Part shown: positions 5,428 to 7,936 of the stretch, one piece after another
How positions within the stretch are numbered: the first letter of the stretch is position 1
Layout: each line of letters starts with the position of its first letter
NCBI GenBank assembly: GCA_016931435.1
Contig: JAFGET010000097.1
Location: 1 to 7,936 of the forward strand
Length of the DNA stretch: 7,936 nucleotides
Origin: Candidatus Omnitrophota bacterium
GTDB lineage: Bacteria > Omnitrophota > Gorgyraeia > Gygaellales > Profunditerraquicolaceae
Direction: 5' to 3'
Made by a program: the position numbers and the translations under genes
Notes under the pieces: generated by a model
What the model was told of the DNA's origin: nothing
The model's database searches: none
The model's input: the letters and a program-made list of their open reading frames with translations, nothing else

Positions 5428-5455
5428 ATTATATAGCCTATTTATGGTACCGCAA
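5428..5455 (-). promoter_or_regulatory. Predicted internal promoter before the SPOR gene
   Basis: On the minus strand TATAAT (5433-5428) is a perfect -10 box. TTGCGG (5455-5450, three of six bases) lies upstream at a 16-base spacing, inside the last codons of the HD-GYP gene. The expected start near 5421 leaves a 17-base leader carrying the AGAGG of the SPOR gene. It would allow SPOR, small basic protein, SH3b, M50 and aroB genes to be expressed apart from the genes upstream. Confidence 0.5.
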
Positions 5456-6562
5456 GTATTTTTTTGACCTGATTTTTTTTGCGATCTTTAAAAATACTTC
5501 TACTATTCTAGGGTCAAATTGCGAACCGCTCTTGTTCTTTATTTCCTTGATCGCGGAATCTATATCTATCCTCTCGCGATAAGGCCTGCCGTAAACCATG
5601 GCGTCAAAGGCGTCGGCTATCGCCATGATCCGCGCCCCCAGGGGGATCTGTTTTTTCTTCAATCTCGAAGGATACCCCGTGCCGTCATATTTTTCATGGT
5701 GGTATAGGATTATGGGGATGGCCGGTTTTAACACCTGTATGTGTTTTAATATCTCTGCCCCGCTTGCCGGATGTTTTTTGATGATATCGAATTCTTTCTG
5801 GGTAAGCTTCGAGGCTTTGGTCAAGATCTGCAACGGAATATCAGCCTTGCCGGTATCGTGCAGGAGACTGGCGAATTTAAGGCATTCTATCTGTTTTTCC
5901 TCGAGTTTCATCTCACGGGCTATCATGGTGACCAATCGGTGAAAATAAGAAGAGTGGGTATACTCCTGAGGGATCCTTTTATCCATCAAGGTAAGCAGGG
6001 ATTTTATGCTGCCCAAAATTATTTTCTGCTGCTCTTCCATCAATTGGCAGTTGCGTATCCCCATGATAATATACTCCGAGATGCTGGTCAATATCTCCTG
6101 GTCAAACCTGTCAAAGGCCCTGGCGCGGCTTGAGCGCCGCATTACTACCTCGCCGATTATATCTTCGCAGATAAGAGGAAGCCCCAGGATATCAGCGCGC
6201 CTTACGGAAGTAGCGGTTCCGATGATATTTTTTTCTATACGGTTTGAAACAGGCATCCTTTTATCTATGATATGCCTTCCCTTGCCGTCAATCGAGCATT
6301 TTAAGACCGAATATTTTTTTGAAGGGTCTAAAAGGATTATGACGCAATGTTCGGCGTCAAATATCTGGCATAATAGCCTGGCCAGCCTTACTACCAGCTC
6401 TTTAAGTTCGGAAGTAGAATTTATCAGGCGGTAAATACTATGGGTGGAAGAAAGCAAGGTCTTGTATTTCCTGAGCGAATTCAACTTTTTCTTTCTGTTT
6501 AATTTCTTTAAAAAAGAGCTCTTAAACTTTTTCATAAGGGTCAAATAACTTTTTATACTCAT
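5438..6562 (-). CDS. GAF domain plus HD-GYP cyclic di-GMP phosphodiesterase
   Basis: A 374-residue cytoplasmic regulator. A basic N-terminus (residues 10-33) precedes a GAF-like sensor domain at about 40-172 (TLLSSTHSIYRLINST, HCVIILLD, IICGVV-type strand seen as ICEDIIGEVVM, then FDQEILTSISEYIIMGI). A helical linker joins it to an HD-GYP domain at about 183-365. The metal and catalytic motifs are intact: H208 in YFHRLV, HDTGK (235-239), KKHPASGAEIL (262-272), HHEKYDGTGYP (288-298) and ADAFDAM (316-322). The family hydrolyses c-di-GMP to pGpG or GMP; the GAF ligand is unknown. ATG 6562 overlaps the dGTPase gene by 41 bases; an internal ATG at 6535 would cut the overlap to 14 bases and remove nine residues. 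Neither has a clear Shine-Dalgarno site, so translation is probably coupled. The gene ends in TAG inside the promoter predicted for the SPOR gene. Confidence 0.92.
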   Translation of the reverse strand: MSIKSYLTLMKKFKSSFLKKLNRKKKLNSLRKYKTLLSSTHSIYRLINSTSELKELVVRLARLLCQIFDAEHCVIILLDPSKKYSVLKCSIDGKGRHIIDKRMPVSNRIEKNIIGTATSVRRADILGLPLICEDIIGEVVMRRSSRARAFDRFDQEILTSISEYIIMGIRNCQLMEEQQKIILGSIKSLLTLMDKRIPQEYTHSSYFHRLVTMIAREMKLEEKQIECLKFASLLHDTGKADIPLQILTKASKLTQKEFDIIKKHPASGAEILKHIQVLKPAIPIILYHHEKYDGTGYPSRLKKKQIPLGARIMAIADAFDAMVYGRPYRERIDIDSAIKEIKNKSGSQFDPRIVEVFLKIAKKIRSKKYLRYHK

Positions 6563-7676
6563 CCAGAGCGTACCTGTCGGTCATGCCCGCGATATAATCG
6601 CAGATCACCCGCCTTACTCCGTATAGAGGTATATTTTTCTGTATATGCGAAGGCAGGCCGTAAGGTTTATCCATGTATACCCTGAATAATTCCTGGATAA
6701 AATGCTTTGCTTTATTGCTCATGCGCACTACCCGGTAATGACGGTATAATCTCTGTGATAGAAAATCCCGCAGCGGATTCCTTAAACTCAATAGTCTTTT
6801 GCTGAAAATCACGGTCCTGCCCCTGATTTTCCTGGCATCAGAAGAAGCCCTGATCTTTAAGCCTTTGATCCTTTTTTCCGTCTCTTCGATTAAATCAGTA
6901 ACTTGCATATTTATAAGCGAACGGATCATCAAATATTTTCTCATTTGTTCCTCGATAGCGGAGTATTTTTTTGAAACGCCTTCATATATCTCTTGCCAGA
7001 TATCCAGCTTTTCAAGCTCGCTTTCTTTGATCAAGCCGGAAGTCAATCCGTCATCAAGGTCGTGGTTATCATAGGCTATCTCATCTGCGATATCTACGAT
7101 CTGCGATTCAAGTGTAGGTTGTTCAGCAGAAGAAAACCCTTTGATCCTGACCGTCCTGTCAAATTTAGTGGCGTGTTTTACGATCCCCTCCCTTAATTCC
7201 CAGCTTAAATTAAGGCCGGGGAAATCGGGGTACCTTTCTTCCAAGAGATCGACTACGCGCAGGCCATGAAGATTATGGTTGAAACCACCGTGCTTAGCCA
7301 TAAGCTCATCCAGGGCTTCTTCTCCGGAATGGCCAAAAGGAGTGTGGCCCAGGTCATGCGCCAATGCGATTGCTTCTACTAAGTCAATATTCAACCTTAA
7401 TGCCGCGGCAATAGTCCGGGCTATCTGGGCGACTTCTAAGCTGTGTGTAAGCCTGGTCCGGTAATAATCCCCTTCATGGTTGACAAAAACCTGTGTTTTA
7501 TACTCCAGCCTCCTGAACGCCGCAGAATGGATTATCCTATCCCTGTCTCTCTGGTATACCGACCTGTAAGGGTGTTCTTTTTCGACATACACCCTGCCCC
7601 TTGTATTATAACTCTTCATGGCATAAGGGGCAAAGTATTTATCCTCAAATTCCCAGATCTGTTTCTGCGTCAACAT
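6522..7676 (-). CDS. dgt: Deoxyguanosinetriphosphate triphosphohydrolase-like HD hydrolase
   Basis: A 384-residue HD-superfamily enzyme that should cleave dNTPs, typically dGTP, to the deoxynucleoside and tripolyphosphate. The dGTPase signatures appear in order: RSVYQRDRDRIIHSAAFRRL (38-57), YKTQVFVNHEGDYYRTRLTH with the first metal His at 78, AHDLGHTPFGHSGEEAL (106-122) with H107/D108, NLHGLRVVDLLEERY (135-149) and VDIADEIAYDNHDLDDG (194-210) with D198. The length is that of the shorter bacterial branch (about 340-400), not the 505-residue E. coli Dgt, so 'dGTPase-like' is the safer name; relatives may prefer other dNTPs or need them as activators. The ATG at 7676 follows the HIT gene stop by four bases without a clear Shine-Dalgarno site. 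The 3' end overlaps the HD-GYP gene. Next to a HIT protein, it suggests nucleotide-pool housekeeping. Confidence 0.94.
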   Translation of the reverse strand: MLTQKQIWEFEDKYFAPYAMKSYNTRGRVYVEKEHPYRSVYQRDRDRIIHSAAFRRLEYKTQVFVNHEGDYYRTRLTHSLEVAQIARTIAAALRLNIDLVEAIALAHDLGHTPFGHSGEEALDELMAKHGGFNHNLHGLRVVDLLEERYPDFPGLNLSWELREGIVKHATKFDRTVRIKGFSSAEQPTLESQIVDIADEIAYDNHDLDDGLTSGLIKESELEKLDIWQEIYEGVSKKYSAIEEQMRKYLMIRSLINMQVTDLIEETEKRIKGLKIRASSDARKIRGRTVIFSKRLLSLRNPLRDFLSQRLYRHYRVVRMSNKAKHFIQELFRVYMDKPYGLPSHIQKNIPLYGVRRVICDYIAGMTDRYALDEYKKLFDPYEKV

Positions 7677-7680
7677 AAGC

Positions 7681-7936
7681 TTAGCGAAATTCGGCTTTTA
7701 TCTGCTTGTATAATTCTTCTAAAGACTGAGAGATGATCTTGGTATTATTCAAGACAGGCATAAAATTCGTATCTCCCTTCCAGCGCGGCACGATATGGAT
7801 ATGTAAATGGCCGGCTATCCCCGCTCCCGCGACTTCAGCGATATTAATGCCGATATTATAACCCTGGGGCTTAAGGATCTTATCCAGGATTTCTTTTACC
7901 CGGCCTAAAGTCATAAAAAGGTCCAGGACCTCTTTA
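7681..7936 (-). CDS. HIT family nucleotide hydrolase/phosphorylase, C-terminal part (cut by right edge)
   Basis: The last 84 or so codons of a histidine-triad protein; the frame runs open into the right edge (KEVLDLFMTLGRVKEIL at the visible start), so the ATG at 7914 is internal and not the real start. The signature GINIAEVAGAGIAGHLHIHIVPRW carries the histidine triad HLHIH, whose middle-to-last His acts as the nucleophile on nucleotide alpha-phosphates. The tail GDTNFMPVLNNTKIISQSLEELY is typical of the Ap4A phosphorylase-like/FHIT-related bacterial branch of about 160-170 residues, which acts on dinucleoside polyphosphates or nucleotidyl adducts. It is upstream of the dGTPase-like gene with a four-base gap and is probably co-transcribed with it. 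Its promoter and N-terminal half are outside the window. Confidence 0.9.
   Translation of the reverse strand, partial: KEVLDLFMTLGRVKEILDKILKPQGYNIGINIAEVAGAGIAGHLHIHIVPRWKGDTNFMPVLNNTKIISQSLEELYKQIKAEFR

Noticed and set aside
5771..6434. Two overlapping plus-strand open frames opposite the HD-GYP gene.
   Set aside because: Both are antisense to conserved HD-GYP and GAF codons and show no domain, start signal or neighbour support.
1..7936. Search by eye for CRISPR repeats, tRNA or rRNA genes, insertion-sequence ends and phage genes.
   Set aside because: No regularly spaced repeats, cloverleaf-like stretches, transposase motifs or phage proteins were found; nearly all bases are covered by housekeeping or envelope genes.

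Overview
The window looks like chromosomal DNA from an uncultivated bacterium of the PVC side of the tree, most likely Omnitrophota (former candidate division OP3). The pointers are a small basic protein opening MAIHPSL, of a kind I know mainly from Planctomycetes/Verrucomicrobia/Chlamydiae-type genomes; an ExeA/MshM-type ATPase opening MYLQFYGL followed by a membrane protein opening MSIIYEALKKVE; and a moderate GC, densely packed, Gram-negative-type envelope gene set. The lineage is inferred from family resemblance, not from a search. I see no phage, transposon, CRISPR, tRNA or rRNA signal, and no intergenic stretch longer than about 140 bases.

Layout. (1) 1-693, minus strand: a three-gene operon of a 54-residue zinc-binding (TRASH/YHS-like) protein, a PilZ protein and a DUF4416 protein cut by the left edge. 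(2) 694-830: a divergent promoter region with a good consensus promoter in each direction. (3) 831-2193, plus strand: gspA/exeA-like AAA+ ATPase and gspB-like bitopic membrane protein; the ATPase appears to be translated from a leaderless or nearly leaderless message. (4) 2176-7936, minus strand: one long, tightly packed gene series. In transcription order it is HIT protein (cut by the right edge), dGTPase-like HD hydrolase, GAF/HD-GYP phosphodiesterase, SPOR protein, small basic protein, signal-peptide SH3b protein, M50 site-2-type protease and aroB. An internal promoter is predicted just before the SPOR gene. aroB runs tail-to-tail into gspB with an 18-base overlap.

How the genes fit together. 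The plus-strand pair and the SPOR/SH3b/M50 genes all point to the cell envelope: a secretion or pilus accessory ATPase with its membrane partner, peptidoglycan-directed domains and an intramembrane protease. PilZ (a c-di-GMP receptor fold) and HD-GYP (a c-di-GMP hydrolase fold) lie in different operons a few kb apart and suggest a c-di-GMP link to surface functions. The HIT and dGTPase-like genes are nucleotide metabolism, and aroB is the second step of the shikimate pathway.

No obviously new defence or biosynthetic system is visible. The observations most worth a second look are the small zinc-binding gene overlapping the PilZ start, the repeated TTGA stop/start couplings, the leaderless start of the ATPase gene, the small basic protein with an Ala/Lys/Glu tail sitting between SPOR and SH3b genes, and the unassigned C-terminal domain of the SH3b protein.
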